Position numbers and translations under genes: made by a program
Notes under the pieces: model-generated
Seen by the model: the letters and a program-made list of their open reading frames with translations, nothing else
The model's database searches: none
What the model was told of the DNA's origin: nothing
Shown: positions 25,346 to 35,127 of the stretch, in pieces
Layout of the letters: each line of letters begins with the position of its first letter
Position numbering within the stretch: position 1 is the first letter of the stretch
NCBI GenBank assembly: GCA_903927005.1
Contig: CAIYLH010000097.1
Span: 1-64,000, forward strand
Length of the DNA: 64,000 bases
From: an uncultured Pseudomonadota bacterium
Lineage (GTDB): Bacteria; Pseudomonadota; Gammaproteobacteria; Steroidobacterales; Steroidobacteraceae
Reading direction: 5' to 3'

Positions 25346-27505
25346 ATGCCCCGTCACTTGCTGCATATTCTGCTGCTGCTCAGTGCGAGCTTCATGAGCG
25401 ACAGCGCGCTGATCGCCGGCGAAGCGCCTGGGCTTAGCTACCCACCGGCGCCGCGCGGCGACGTGGTCGAGGACTACCACGGCACACAGGTCGCAGACCC
25501 CTATCGCTGGCTCGAGGACCTGGACAGCGTTGCGACCCGCAACTGGCTTGCAGCACAGGCCTCTCTCAGCGACAGCTACCTTGCGGCGCGTTCAAGCCGG
25601 GCCGCGCTCCGCGAACGGCTCGCGCAGCTGTATGACCACGAGGTCTTCGGCACGCCGTTCAGCGCGGGCGGACGCACGTTCTACACCCACCGTCGTGGCC
25701 TGCAGAACCAGCCCGTACTACTGATGGAGAGGAGCGCAGGGGCGCCGCCTTCTGTCGCGCTGGATGCAAACACGCTCTCCGCCGACGGCAGCCTGGCGGT
25801 AGTCGATCACGTCGTCAGCCCAAACGGACGCCTGCTCGCCTACGGAGTCTCGGTGTCCGGCTCCGACTGGACCGACTGGCGCCTGCGCGACCTGGATACC
25901 GGCCTCGACCTGCCGGACGTGCTGCGACACTCCAAGTACTACCGGCCCGTGTTCACGCGCGACTCGCGCGGGCTTTACTACGGCGCGTTTCCGGCGCCAG
26001 CGCCAGGCCAGGAACTCAGCGCCCAGGACATCGACCACGCCATCTGGTACCACGCTCTGGGTACGCCGCCGCAGGCAGACGTGCGACTGCTGCAGCTAGC
26101 CGGCCACCCCGACTGGCAGTACGAGCCTGCGCTGAGCGAGGACGGCCGCTGGCTCGTCGTCGCCGTCGGCGAGGGCCAGGTCGGCGACAAGAACCGCGAG
26201 GAACTCTACGCACTCGATTTATCCACACCAGGCAGCGCGCCGATCGCGCTGGCCAGCGGCTTCGACGCGGCCTATCTGGTCATCGGCAGCCACGCTGGGC
26301 TGCTGTACCTGCTCAGCTCGCTCGACGCCCCGCACGGCCGCGTCATCGCGGTGGATCTCGCCCGGCCCGCGCGCGAACATTGGCGCACCGTTGTGGCCGA
26401 GAGCCAGGATGCCATCGCATTCAAGGCCGGCCAGGTTGCGCTGGTGCATGGCCGACTGGTCGTGAACTCACTGCACCACGCGGCAAGCAGGCTGACAGTG
26501 CATTCGCTCGATGGACGCCACCACACGCCGATCGCCCTGCCCGGCGCCGGCACTGTCAGCGAACTGCGAGCTCATGCAACCGATAAGACGCTTTACTACA
26601 GCCACTCCAGCGTCATCGCGCCACCAACCGTCTACCGCTACGAATTTGAATCGGGTCACAGCAGCCTCTGGCGCGAACCTTCGGTAGCCTTCGATCGCAA
26701 CGCCTACGAGCAGAAGCAGGTCTTCTACAAAGGTCGCGACGGCACGCGCATCCCGATGCTCTTGGCCTACCGCAAGGGGTTGAAGCTGGACGGCAGAAAT
26801 CCGTTGCTGCTGTATGGCTACGGCGGATTCGCGATCCCCCAGCTGCCGGCGTTCGTGCCAGCCAGACTTGCGTGGCTGGAGATGGGCGGTATCTACGCGA
26901 TAGCCAACATCCGCGGCGGCGGCGAGTACGGCGAAGCCTGGCATCGCGCCGGCACGCTCGAGCACAAGCAGGTGGTTTTCGACGACTTCGCAGCAGCCGC
27001 CGAGTGGCTGATCGCAGAGCACTACACCTCGACGCCACGGCTCGCGATCTACGGCCGCTCCAACGGCGGGCTACTGATCGGTGCGAGTGTGACGCAGCGG
27101 CCGGAGCTGTTCGGCGCCGCCGTCGCCGGCGTCGGCGTGCTCGACATGCTGCGGTTCGATCGCTTTGGCCAAGGCGCCGGCTGGAGCGGTGATTACGGTT
27201 CGCCAGCGGATCCAGCGCAATTTGCGGCACTGTATGCGTACTCGCCCGTGCATCGTGTGCGACCCGGTACGCACTATCCGGCGACGCTGATCATCACCGG
27301 CGACCACGACACACGCGTGATGCCGATGCACTCCTTCAAGTTTGCGGCAGCGCTGCAGGCCGCGCAGGCGGGCCCGGCGCCGATCCTGCTGGACCTGGAG
27401 CGCTCCTCAGGGCACGGCGGCGGCACGACCACCAGTCAGGCAATCGAACAGAATGCCGACATCTACGCGTTCCTCGCCGACGCCCTGCAACTGCCAACGC
27501 GCTAG
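25346..27505 (+). CDS. Prolyl oligopeptidase family peptidase (S9A), exported
   Basis: The mature-size product (719 residues) has an N-terminal signal-like segment (LLHILLLLSASFMSDSALIAG), a seven-bladed propeller and a C-terminal alpha/beta-hydrolase. The triad is S572 (YGRSNGGLLIG), D655 (GDHDTRVMP) and H690 (SSGHGGG). Such enzymes cut small peptides after proline. The ORF track starts at 24788, but its first 186 codons are the OxyR gene read in another frame; the ATG at 25346 after CCAGGAGC is the real start. It is probably periplasmic. Confidence 0.92.
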   Translation: MPRHLLHILLLLSASFMSDSALIAGEAPGLSYPPAPRGDVVEDYHGTQVADPYRWLEDLDSVATRNWLAAQASLSDSYLAARSSRAALRERLAQLYDHEVFGTPFSAGGRTFYTHRRGLQNQPVLLMERSAGAPPSVALDANTLSADGSLAVVDHVVSPNGRLLAYGVSVSGSDWTDWRLRDLDTGLDLPDVLRHSKYYRPVFTRDSRGLYYGAFPAPAPGQELSAQDIDHAIWYHALGTPPQADVRLLQLAGHPDWQYEPALSEDGRWLVVAVGEGQVGDKNREELYALDLSTPGSAPIALASGFDAAYLVIGSHAGLLYLLSSLDAPHGRVIAVDLARPAREHWRTVVAESQDAIAFKAGQVALVHGRLVVNSLHHAASRLTVHSLDGRHHTPIALPGAGTVSELRAHATDKTLYYSHSSVIAPPTVYRYEFESGHSSLWREPSVAFDRNAYEQKQVFYKGRDGTRIPMLLAYRKGLKLDGRNPLLLYGYGGFAIPQLPAFVPARLAWLEMGGIYAIANIRGGGEYGEAWHRAGTLEHKQVVFDDFAAAAEWLIAEHYTSTPRLAIYGRSNGGLLIGASVTQRPELFGAAVAGVGVLDMLRFDRFGQGAGWSGDYGSPADPAQFAALYAYSPVHRVRPGTHYPATLIITGDHDTRVMPMHSFKFAAALQAAQAGPAPILLDLERSSGHGGGTTTSQAIEQNADIYAFLADALQLPTR

Positions 27506-27524
27506 GCAAGGCAGCTCAGCGCGG

Positions 27525-28238
27525 CTAATGCGGAACGCGCAGCTCCGGCGGCAAGCCGGCCGCGGCCGCGGCGTCCGCAAACACGATCGACGATTCGCGC
27601 GCGACGCGCCCCGCAGGCACCGAGGCATCGCCATCCCACAGCGCACGCAGGGCATCGACCTTGTCGGCGCCAGTCACTAGCCACAGGCGGTGACGGGCAG
27701 CGTTGAGCACTGGGAACGTCAGCGACATGCGTGGTACGCCCTGGTAGGGCCCTGAGACGCCGACATTCTGGTCGTGCACGTCCAGCAGCGCGTCACCCGG
27801 CACCAGCGAGGCGGTATGCGCATCCGCCCCCAGACCCAACTGCACCACATCGAGCACCGGCGGCGTACCTGCCATGCTCGCCAGCAACGCGGCGTAATCG
27901 GCGATAGCGGCAGCGATGGGCTCTCGCTCAACCGGCATCGGATGAAATTGGCTGGCCTGCAGCGCGTCTGGCGCGATCATCAGATCGGCAATCTGCCGCG
28001 CATTGCGGCGCTCGTCCGTCGCCGGCACCAGCCGCTCATCCACCTGAAACAACTGCACATCGTGCCAATGCACGCGTAGCCGGCGCAGATCATGCAGCAT
28101 GCGCCACGGCGTGCGCCCACCGGATAAGGCCACGAGGCAGCGCCCACGCAGCGAGCTCGCCCGGCTGATCTCGGCCCGTAGCCACTCCGCCGCGTGGGCT
28201 GCCGCCATCTCGGCGGTCTCGGATACCTGGATGCGCAA
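27525..28238 (-). CDS. pgl: 6-phosphogluconolactonase
   Basis: This enzyme hydrolyses 6-phosphogluconolactone in the oxidative pentose phosphate pathway. Family features are VALSGGRTPWRMLHDL, VQLFQVDERLVPATDERRNAR and VVQLGLGADAHTASLVPGD. The ORF can start at 28313, but an AGGAG ribosome site six bases before a TTG at 28238 gives 237 residues, the normal size. Zwf and edd are not in the window. The gene is divergent from the amidase pair. Confidence 0.88.
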   Translation of the reverse strand: MRIQVSETAEMAAAHAAEWLRAEISRASSLRGRCLVALSGGRTPWRMLHDLRRLRVHWHDVQLFQVDERLVPATDERRNARQIADLMIAPDALQASQFHPMPVEREPIAAAIADYAALLASMAGTPPVLDVVQLGLGADAHTASLVPGDALLDVHDQNVGVSGPYQGVPRMSLTFPVLNAARHRLWLVTGADKVDALRALWDGDASVPAGRVARESSIVFADAAAAAGLPPELRVPH

Positions 28239-28349
28239 AGTCGACTCCTGCTCTAACTTCGATCTGGCCCCGACGGGGCCGGCACATTTTGACCGTTCAT
28301 GCACAGACTGCAATGCTATTGCGGGGCCACTGCCCCGAGGGGGCCACCC

Positions 28350-28574
28350 ATGAGCGACGCCATCGCCGTCCGACCGCTAGCGACCGCCACTGTCGACGAA
28401 CTCGCGCGCCTGGTCGGACTGCCCCCCCTGGATGCGGCCACGCTCGCACGGATCGCCGAGGGAGCCGGCCGCGCCGCCGCAGCGGTACGGGCCAGCACGG
28501 CGGGATCGCTGTTTGATGTCGAGCCGGCGACGTTCCTGACCGAGCTGGAGCGACTGGCGGAGCCAGCAGCGTGA
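28350..28574 (+). CDS. AtzG/GatC-like small partner of the amidase
   Basis: The 74-residue protein has the length and helical composition of GatC-like subunits (DUF4089/AtzG), with DELARLVGLPPLDAATLARIAEGAG. AtzG forms a complex with the AtzE amidohydrolase and stabilises it, as GatC does for GatA. Here the stop codon overlaps the GTG start of the amidase gene (GTGA), so the two are translationally coupled. The ATG follows GAGGGGG. The assignment rests on size and neighbour rather than a long signature. Confidence 0.6.
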   Translation: MSDAIAVRPLATATVDELARLVGLPPLDAATLARIAEGAGRAAAAVRASTAGSLFDVEPATFLTELERLAEPAA

Positions 28575-29986
28575 ACGACGCGCCTGACACCCTGATCGGG
28601 GCCGCGGCGGCACTCGCGAGCGGCGCAGTCTCGAGCGTGGAGCTCACCCGCGACTGCCTCACTCGCGCCGCACGACTCAATCAGGCGCTCAACTGCTTCC
28701 TGCGGCTGGACACGGACGCTGCGCTGGCAGCGGCGGCCATGGCGGATGCCGCACGGGCGGCTGGGCGCGCACTCGGGCCACTGCACGGGGTGCCGCTGGC
28801 GCTGAAGGACATGTTCTATGACCCGACGCACGAGACCAGTTCAGGCTCGGCGATCCGCGCCGGCTTCCGCGCCGACACGGTCGCGACAGTGGTCACACGA
28901 CTGCAGGCTGCGGGGGCTATCAACCTCGGCGCCCTGAACATGACCGAATTTGCGCTGGGCCCCACCGGACACAACGCCGTGTACGGCGCATGTCGCAACC
29001 CCTGGAACACCGCTTATATCGCCGGCGGCTCCTCCAGTGGCGCGGCAGTGGCGGTGGCAGCCCGCCTCGCCTACGGCACACTCGGCTCCGATACCGGCGG
29101 CTCGATCCGCGGGCCCGCATCGGCAAACGGCGTCCTCGGCATGAAGCCCACCTATGGACGCGTCTCGCGTGCCGGCGCGATGCCGCTGTCATGGTCCTGT
29201 GACCACATTGGCCCACTCGCGCGCACCGCGGCCGATCTCGCGCGTCTGCTCGGCGTCATCGCCGGCCCGGATCCCGCCGACAGCAGCGCCAGCCGGCGAG
29301 CGGTGCCGGACTATGAGGCGGGGCTCGACGCGGGCGTTGCCGGCCTGCGCATTGGCGTGCCGCGCAACTTCTACTTCGAGGCGGTGGACAGCGGCCTGCA
29401 GCGGCGCCTCGACGACGCCCTTGCCGTTCTTGCGAGCGCAGGCGCGAGGCTGGTAGCAGTAGACGTAGCGGATCCGTCAGAACTCACCGAGCTTAGCCGC
29501 GCGATCGTCTACCCGGAGGCCGCCGCCGCCCACGCGCACTGGCTACGCACACGCCCACAGGACTATTCACCACAAGTACATGCCCGCATCAGCAGCGGCA
29601 TCGCTATTCCAGCGCCGCTCTACCTGGAGGCGCTGCAGCTACGACCGCGGCTGCTCGCGCGGTTCGTGGACTCGGTGTACGCCCACTGCGACGTGCTGGC
29701 GACACCGACCCTGGCGCAGCCGGTACCGACGTTAGCGGCGACCGACGTCGGCGGCGGCGAGACGATGTGGGCGCTGATCGCCGCGCTGGTGCGCTGCGTC
29801 GCACCGTTCAACTATCTGGGAGTGCCCGCCTTGAGCGTACCGGTAGGCCCGGATGCACATGGCTTGCCCGTGGGACTGCAGCTGGTCGGTCGGCCGTTTT
29901 CGGAGGCGTTGCTGCTGCGAGTCGCCGCGTCGTATCAACGACACAGCGACTGGCACGCGCACAGACCCCCGCTAGCCGCCGTCTAG
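28571..29986 (+). CDS. Amidase-signature hydrolase (AtzE/GatA-like)
   Basis: The 471-residue enzyme carries the Ser-cisSer-Lys triad of amidase-signature enzymes: Lys79 (PLALKDMF), the cis-Ser in AGGSSSGAAVAVA (154) and the nucleophile Ser178 (GSDTGGSIRGPA). With its small GatC-like partner it resembles the AtzE-AtzG pair that hydrolyses carboxybiuret-type compounds. It also resembles GatA, but no GatB is adjacent, so a tRNA amidotransferase role is unlikely. The GTG start overlaps the preceding stop. The substrate is unknown. Confidence 0.85.
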   Translation: MNDAPDTLIGAAAALASGAVSSVELTRDCLTRAARLNQALNCFLRLDTDAALAAAAMADAARAAGRALGPLHGVPLALKDMFYDPTHETSSGSAIRAGFRADTVATVVTRLQAAGAINLGALNMTEFALGPTGHNAVYGACRNPWNTAYIAGGSSSGAAVAVAARLAYGTLGSDTGGSIRGPASANGVLGMKPTYGRVSRAGAMPLSWSCDHIGPLARTAADLARLLGVIAGPDPADSSASRRAVPDYEAGLDAGVAGLRIGVPRNFYFEAVDSGLQRRLDDALAVLASAGARLVAVDVADPSELTELSRAIVYPEAAAAHAHWLRTRPQDYSPQVHARISSGIAIPAPLYLEALQLRPRLLARFVDSVYAHCDVLATPTLAQPVPTLAATDVGGGETMWALIAALVRCVAPFNYLGVPALSVPVGPDAHGLPVGLQLVGRPFSEALLLRVAASYQRHSDWHAHRPPLAAV

Positions 29987-31953
29987 TCAGGCACGCTGAG
30001 CGTGCGAGCGGCGAAACAGATGCCGTCCGCGCCCGGCGAGGCCTCCAGCGTACCGAGATGTTCGGCGGTCAGCGGCGGCGCACCGGCGCCGCGTGCTCGC
30101 GAGCGGATCACCTGGCTCGGTGGCAACGCCTCGCCACGCTGCACGCGTGCCTCGAGCAGCGAAAGACAACGGCTGGTCCACGCCTGCATCGGCACGTAGC
30201 GCTCGGCAAAGCCCGGCACGGCCAGGAAGCCATCGAAGTGCTGGCCATGCGCGAGCTCGTAGTAACGCAGCTCGTCGCGCACGCCGCGCTCATGCTGATT
30301 GACCGCGTAATAGGCTCGCGACGAGTGGTTGACCGGGATCAGTGAATCGCAGCGGCCGTGCAGCAGGATCACCGGCCGATTGCCCGGGCAGGCGGTCATC
30401 ACAACCTCCTCCTGGCCCAGTCGCACCGCAGCGAGCATCTCCTCGCGATCCGCCGGCAGGCCGGCTTGCACCGCGGACGGCACCGCGAGCTGCCGGTCGG
30501 ACGCGAATGCAAGCGCAAGCCCGACACTGCCGGCATTGATGGCCCGCGACTCGCCCAGAGCATCTCGCGCGACCAGTGAAATCCCGGCGGTCGGCGCGAT
30601 GCCGGAGCCGTCCGCCCATAACATCGCAGCTTCGGCGTCCGTCAGCGCGCGCGGCTGACCGCTAGGATCGGTGGCCGCGAAGCGAACCCCCGCATAGGGC
30701 TGCCAGGGTGGCCGGCGGGCATACGCCCAGGCATAGGACGCAGCCAGCGCCGGCCACAGGCTGGCGGCGAGATTGAAGTGCCCTAGCGGCAGTGCGTCGG
30801 CCAGGATACCGGCCGCGAGCAGCCGCTCACGCGCCTCGCTAGCGGCAGCGGCGATCGGTCCCGGCGCCAACAGGCAGGCGTCCTGCAGCGCGCGGCACCA
30901 GGCCTCGAGCTGGGGACGCGCCGCCTCCGTCATGCCGCGCAGCGGCGCGCTCGCCTCCTCCTCGGCGAGCACAGCGGCGCTCTGGTAGAGATAGTGCAGG
31001 CTGGTGTAGTCGTACAGCGCAATGCCCGCGTCTGCCAGCCGCGCCGCGCCGTAACGGATCTGCAGTCCCTGGGTGCGCCCAGACACCATCGCGCTCGGCT
31101 CAACTGCGACCGCACCACTGATCCAGCCGGCGCGGTCGCGTTCCAGCGCCCGCAGTACGGCGGCACCGCCATTGGAGATGCCCACCGCGAGCACCAGCGA
31201 GCGCTCGGCCGCCAGCGGCCGCCGCTCGCGGCTGCCGTACTCGAGGTTAAGCAACTGGAAGGCCGCGTCGATCGCCTGCAGCAGGTAGCTGCCCCAGTCT
31301 GCCTCGGGGTTCACGCCCGAGTGGGCATGCTTGAACAGCAGCGTATGAGGCTCGCGCGCCGCGTACTCGGCCAGCGACGGGTCTAATGACGGAACATAGC
31401 CAAGCGCGGGATCCGCCGGATCCCTTGTCAGCGTGCCATCGATGCGATAGCCGCGGCCCCGATCCAGATCCCAGACGCCAACGCCGGTGCCCTTGTCGGT
31501 ATGCACCACCGCGTAGCCGCGCTGCAGCGCCCACTCGGCCGCCGTCGGCAGGCCGCCATAGATGCCACGTGAGCCCGACGACGCCACCGCGACCAGGCGC
31601 GGCGCGTCAGGATCGAACCCTGCCGGGATCTGCAAAAGTACCGTCGTGCGGCCCGTGCCATCGGGGGTGCGCACGGCGACGAGATATTCAACGCCAGCGA
31701 CGCTGCGATCACCGATCGGGCCATACAGGCGGCCAAAGCCGCCCGCACCGGTCACATCGACCAGCGCCCGATAGGCGCTGTAGATCGCGCGGCGACGCAG
31801 TTCGCGGCGCGTCGGAGCGAGCGGGTCGCCAAACGCAGGGGCGGCGCCACGCAGCCCGGCCAGGCCGAGCCCTGCGGTCAGCAGATCGTCGTCGCGACCA
31901 TCGAGTTCGAGGCGCAACGGTGCGCCGAGGAGTTCAGCGGTCATCTGTCTCAT
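29983..31953 (-). CDS. D-(-)-3-hydroxybutyrate oligomer hydrolase
   Basis: The 656-residue product matches the PF10605-type family that hydrolyses short 3-hydroxybutyrate oligomers made by polyhydroxybutyrate breakdown. Visible features are LQIPAGFDPDAPRLVAVASSGSRGIYGG, HTDKGTGVGVWDL and the nucleophile elbow VGISNGGAAVLRA. The end overlaps the end of the amidase gene by four bases. I see no signal peptide, so an intracellular role is likely. The track uses a TTG at 31965; the ATG at 31953 is a better start. No PHB synthase or depolymerase is in the window. Confidence 0.87.
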   Translation of the reverse strand: MRQMTAELLGAPLRLELDGRDDDLLTAGLGLAGLRGAAPAFGDPLAPTRRELRRRAIYSAYRALVDVTGAGGFGRLYGPIGDRSVAGVEYLVAVRTPDGTGRTTVLLQIPAGFDPDAPRLVAVASSGSRGIYGGLPTAAEWALQRGYAVVHTDKGTGVGVWDLDRGRGYRIDGTLTRDPADPALGYVPSLDPSLAEYAAREPHTLLFKHAHSGVNPEADWGSYLLQAIDAAFQLLNLEYGSRERRPLAAERSLVLAVGISNGGAAVLRALERDRAGWISGAVAVEPSAMVSGRTQGLQIRYGAARLADAGIALYDYTSLHYLYQSAAVLAEEEASAPLRGMTEAARPQLEAWCRALQDACLLAPGPIAAAASEARERLLAAGILADALPLGHFNLAASLWPALAASYAWAYARRPPWQPYAGVRFAATDPSGQPRALTDAEAAMLWADGSGIAPTAGISLVARDALGESRAINAGSVGLALAFASDRQLAVPSAVQAGLPADREEMLAAVRLGQEEVVMTACPGNRPVILLHGRCDSLIPVNHSSRAYYAVNQHERGVRDELRYYELAHGQHFDGFLAVPGFAERYVPMQAWTSRCLSLLEARVQRGEALPPSQVIRSRARGAGAPPLTAEHLGTLEASPGADGICFAARTLSVPD

Positions 31954-31961
31954 GGTGGCGC

Positions 31962-32846
31962 TCAACCCTGGCCAGTGCGTGGCGCACAGCTCAGCGGCTC
32001 AACGTGGATCGTGACGACCATCTTCGCCAGGGTGCGGCCGAGCGCGGCTTCAAGTTCGTCGCAGGCATCGTGCGCTGCGGCAACGGTCGCCTCATCCGGC
32101 ACGTACAGCTTGAATTCAACAAAGCGCCGCGAGCCGGATTTTCGCGTCCGCAGCTCGGCAACGTGGTCGCCCGGCCGCAGCGTGGCGCGTAGCGTCGCAT
32201 CGACAGCCGCGCGCTCCGGCACGGGCAACGAGCGATCCATCAGACCATCCACCGAGCGCCGCAGCAGCGAGACACCAGTCCAGCCGATGTGCACGGCCAC
32301 ACCGATCGCAATCAGCGAGTCGAGAATACGCGCAGACGGCACCAACATCACGACCAGCAGCCCCCCGATTACGCCTATGGAAGTCACAACGTCGGTCATC
32401 AGGTGATGCGCGTCGGCCTCAATGACGATGCTGTCGTGCTGCTTCGCGACTTGCAGCATGAGGCGCGCGGTGACGAAGTTCATGCCGCCGGCCAACGCCG
32501 CGACGACCAGCCCCGGCCCGAGGTGCACAAGCTCGGCGGGATGGAACAGCCGACCGACACCGGCGTAGACGATGGCGACCGCGGCCACCAGAATCAGCAC
32601 GCCCTCCACGCCGCTGGAGAAGTACTCCGCCTTTTCGTGACCGTAGGCGTGATCCTCGTCGGCTGGCCGTTCGGCGACCGACAGCACGCCGAACGCCACC
32701 AGCCCGGCGGCAAGATTGACCAGCGCTTCAAGGGCATCCGACAACAGGCCCATCGAGTCGGTCATCGCGTAAGCGCCGAACTTCAGGGCCAGGGTCGCGA
32801 TCGAGGTCGCGATCGACAGCATCGCCATGCGCTTGGTGGGACTCAA
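31962..32846 (-). CDS. Cation diffusion facilitator (CDF) metal exporter
   Basis: The 294-residue carrier has six membrane helices and a C-terminal ferredoxin-like domain (about 210-285), as in CDF exporters of Zn, Fe, Co or Mn. TM2 reads LLSDALEALVN and TM5 HHLMTDVVTS (HxxxD). A His-rich loop (DEDHAYGHEKAEY) lies between TM2 and TM3. The pattern fits a Zn/Fe-type member, but specificity is not proven. A GGAG site precedes a TTG start. The gene is followed by the oligomer hydrolase with almost no gap, so they may be co-transcribed. Confidence 0.88.
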   Translation of the reverse strand: MSPTKRMAMLSIATSIATLALKFGAYAMTDSMGLLSDALEALVNLAAGLVAFGVLSVAERPADEDHAYGHEKAEYFSSGVEGVLILVAAVAIVYAGVGRLFHPAELVHLGPGLVVAALAGGMNFVTARLMLQVAKQHDSIVIEADAHHLMTDVVTSIGVIGGLLVVMLVPSARILDSLIAIGVAVHIGWTGVSLLRRSVDGLMDRSLPVPERAAVDATLRATLRPGDHVAELRTRKSGSRRFVEFKLYVPDEATVAAAHDACDELEAALGRTLAKMVVTIHVEPLSCAPRTGQG

Positions 32847-32993
32847 GACCGGGCTCCGGAACGAGGGGTGGGTGCCGATTCTGCGCTGCCTGACCGCCCG
32901 CTGCGTCAGGGATTTTCATATTGAACCCGGACTCGCCGTCTTGGCGGCGTTCTGGCACCTTAGACACTGGTCTTTACGTCCCGGTGCCCCGAC

Positions 32994-33881
32994 TTGCATA
33001 CCTCCAGCTGCGGCAATTGCGATTCACCGCTGTCAGGCCCGTACTGCTCGCAGTGCGGCCAGCACGCGCGCCAAAGCAGCCGGTCACTCAGCGCCCTGCT
33101 GCACGACGGCTAGCACGTGGTCACGCACCTCGACGGACGGTTCTGGGTGACCCTGCGCCTGCTGCTGCTGCGGCCCGGCGTGCTGACGCAGGAGTACTTC
33201 GCCGAGCGTCGCGCCCGCTACGTACCGCCGGTCCGGCTCTACCTGGTGCTCAGCCTGCTGTTGTTCGCGCTCGCCTCGCTGACCACCCACGTGCAATCCG
33301 ACACCGCCAGAGCCGCTGACATAAAAGCGACAACAGCGGCGAATCCTCCCGTCGACTTCGACCTGCGCCAGCTGGGCATCACACCCAAAGACTGCAGCGC
33401 CACCAACTCCGCGTGGCCGTGGCTGCAGCGAACGCTGCGCGCGAGCTGCGAGCGCAACATCGACAACGGCGGCAGGGAAGTGCTGCGCGCGGCGCGCTCG
33501 AACCTGCCGCGCATGATGTTCGTGTTCCTGCCGCTGATGGCGACAGTGATGTCACTGCTCTACTGGTTCCCGCGACGGTACTACGTCGAGCATCTGGTGT
33601 TCTTCCTGCACAACCACGCAGCGTTCTATCTGGCCATGTCCCTGCCTCTGCTGGTGTCGCTGCTCAGCGGCGCCGTACCGGCATTGGCACGGATCGAGCC
33701 GTGGATCGTCGGAGCGGTCACTTTTTATGCGCCCTGGTACGTCTACCGCTCCATGCGCGTCGTGTACGGCCAGGGGCGAGCCTGCACTTTGCTGAAGATC
33801 ACGATCGTGTCACTGGCCTACGTCACTTTCCTGATGGTCACGCTGCTCTTCACGCTGATCATCAGCGTGTTGACGACCTAG
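32994..33881 (+). pseudogene. DUF3667 zinc-ribbon membrane protein interrupted by an in-frame TAG
   Basis: The ORF track begins at a GTG (33117), but the same frame upstream encodes the normal N-terminus of DUF3667 proteins: CGNC-x8-CSQCGQHARQ, a zinc ribbon, then SLSALLHDG, a TAG at 33111-33113, and HVVTHLDGRFWVTLRLLLLRPGVLTQEYF. A TGG to TAG change would give the Trp often seen there; that is inference. Downstream residues hold three hydrophobic segments. The first plausible start is the TTG at 32994, after an upstream stop at 32961. The broken gene may still give a ribbon-less membrane protein by restarting at 33117. Function of the family is unknown. Confidence 0.75.
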
Positions 33882-33891
33882 CGGAGCGCCT

Positions 33892-35127
33892 GTGCGTTCG
33901 ATCCTGCACGTCGACATGGATGCGTTTTACGCCTCAGTCGAGCAGCACGATCGCCCGGAACTGCGCGGCCTGCCCGTCATCGTCGGCGGCGGCTCCGGAC
34001 GCGGCGTGGTAGCCGCGGCCAGCTATGAGGTGCGCCGCTACGGCGTGCACTCGGCGATGCCGACGCGGATGGCGCTGGAGCGGTGCCCACAGGCGATCGT
34101 CGTGACGCCACGAATGGGCCGCTACCGCGAGGTGTCGGAGCAGGTGTTTTCGGTCTTCAACGAGGTGACGCCACTGGTAGAGGGCCTGTCGCTCGATGAG
34201 GCCTTCCTCGACGTCACGGGCAGCATCGGCCTGTTCGGCGCCCCCACGGCCATTGCTGCCGCCATCAAGCGTCGGATCCGCGAACAGACGGGACTGGCCG
34301 CGTCGGTCGGCGTATCGCACAACAAGCTGCTGGCGAAGATAGCGTCAGACCTCGAAAAGCCCGATGGCCTGTGCGTTATCGCGCCGGGTGACGTGCAGCG
34401 GATCCTCGACCCACTGCCAATTCGGCGCCTGTCCGGTATCGGCGCAAAGACGGCGGCGAAGCTGGAGGACTGCGACCTGCACACGTTTGGGCAGTTGCGG
34501 GAGGCGCCGGACGCGGTGCTGTGGCCGCTGTTCGGCCGCTACACCCAGCGGATTCGCGAACGCGCCAGCGGCATCGACGAACGTCCGGTCGTCGCGGACT
34601 GGCAGGAAAAGCAGATCAGTGCCGAGGAAACCTTCGAGACCGACCTGCGCCAGCGCGATGAGCTGCGCACGGAACTCGCGCGGCTCGCGGACAAAGTGGG
34701 CATCCGGCTGCGAGCGAAGGCGCTGCTGACGGCGACGGTCACCATCAAGGTGCGGCGTAAGGACTTCACGACCTACACCCGCAGTCGCAGCTTTCGGCCG
34801 CCGACCCAGGACACCGGCACGGTGCTGGAGATCGCGCGCGAGCTGCTCGACGCCTGGCTGGCCGAGCAGCCGCGGGCCGCCGTACGCCTGCTCGGCGTCG
34901 GCCTCAGCAGCCTGTCGCCGGCCGCCCAGCTCGACCTGTTTGCGGCCCCGCCGATGGGCCCGGGCAAGACATCGGTCGCCCACCCGCCAGCGCGGGCCAC
35001 GGCGCGGATCGACCCGACGCTGGACCAGATCCGCGAGCGGTTCGGGGCAGCGGCGGTTACCCGCGGCAGCGCGCTGGAGCGGCCGACCAAGGAAGACGGC
35101 TTCACCGACGTGCCGCGGCGCCGCTAG
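33892..35127 (+). CDS. dinB: DNA polymerase IV (Y family)
   Basis: The 411-residue lesion-bypass polymerase has the Y-family catalytic motifs LHVDMDAFYASVE and LSLDEAFLDVTG, the SVGVSHNKLLAKIASDLEKPDG block and a little-finger domain. A QLDLF (346-350) is a likely beta-clamp-binding peptide, followed by an extra 60-residue tail that is longer than in E. coli Pol IV. The start is GTG 10 bases after the DUF3667 stop, so the two may share a transcript. Expression under SOS control is usual, but I did not find a LexA box. Confidence 0.95.
   Translation: MRSILHVDMDAFYASVEQHDRPELRGLPVIVGGGSGRGVVAAASYEVRRYGVHSAMPTRMALERCPQAIVVTPRMGRYREVSEQVFSVFNEVTPLVEGLSLDEAFLDVTGSIGLFGAPTAIAAAIKRRIREQTGLAASVGVSHNKLLAKIASDLEKPDGLCVIAPGDVQRILDPLPIRRLSGIGAKTAAKLEDCDLHTFGQLREAPDAVLWPLFGRYTQRIRERASGIDERPVVADWQEKQISAEETFETDLRQRDELRTELARLADKVGIRLRAKALLTATVTIKVRRKDFTTYTRSRSFRPPTQDTGTVLEIARELLDAWLAEQPRAAVRLLGVGLSSLSPAAQLDLFAAPPMGPGKTSVAHPPARATARIDPTLDQIRERFGAAAVTRGSALERPTKEDGFTDVPRRR

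Noticed and set aside
31612-31630. GGATCGAACCCTG resembling a tRNA T-loop (minus strand)
   Set aside because: It lies within the oligomer hydrolase coding sequence and no acceptor or anticodon stem can be drawn around it.
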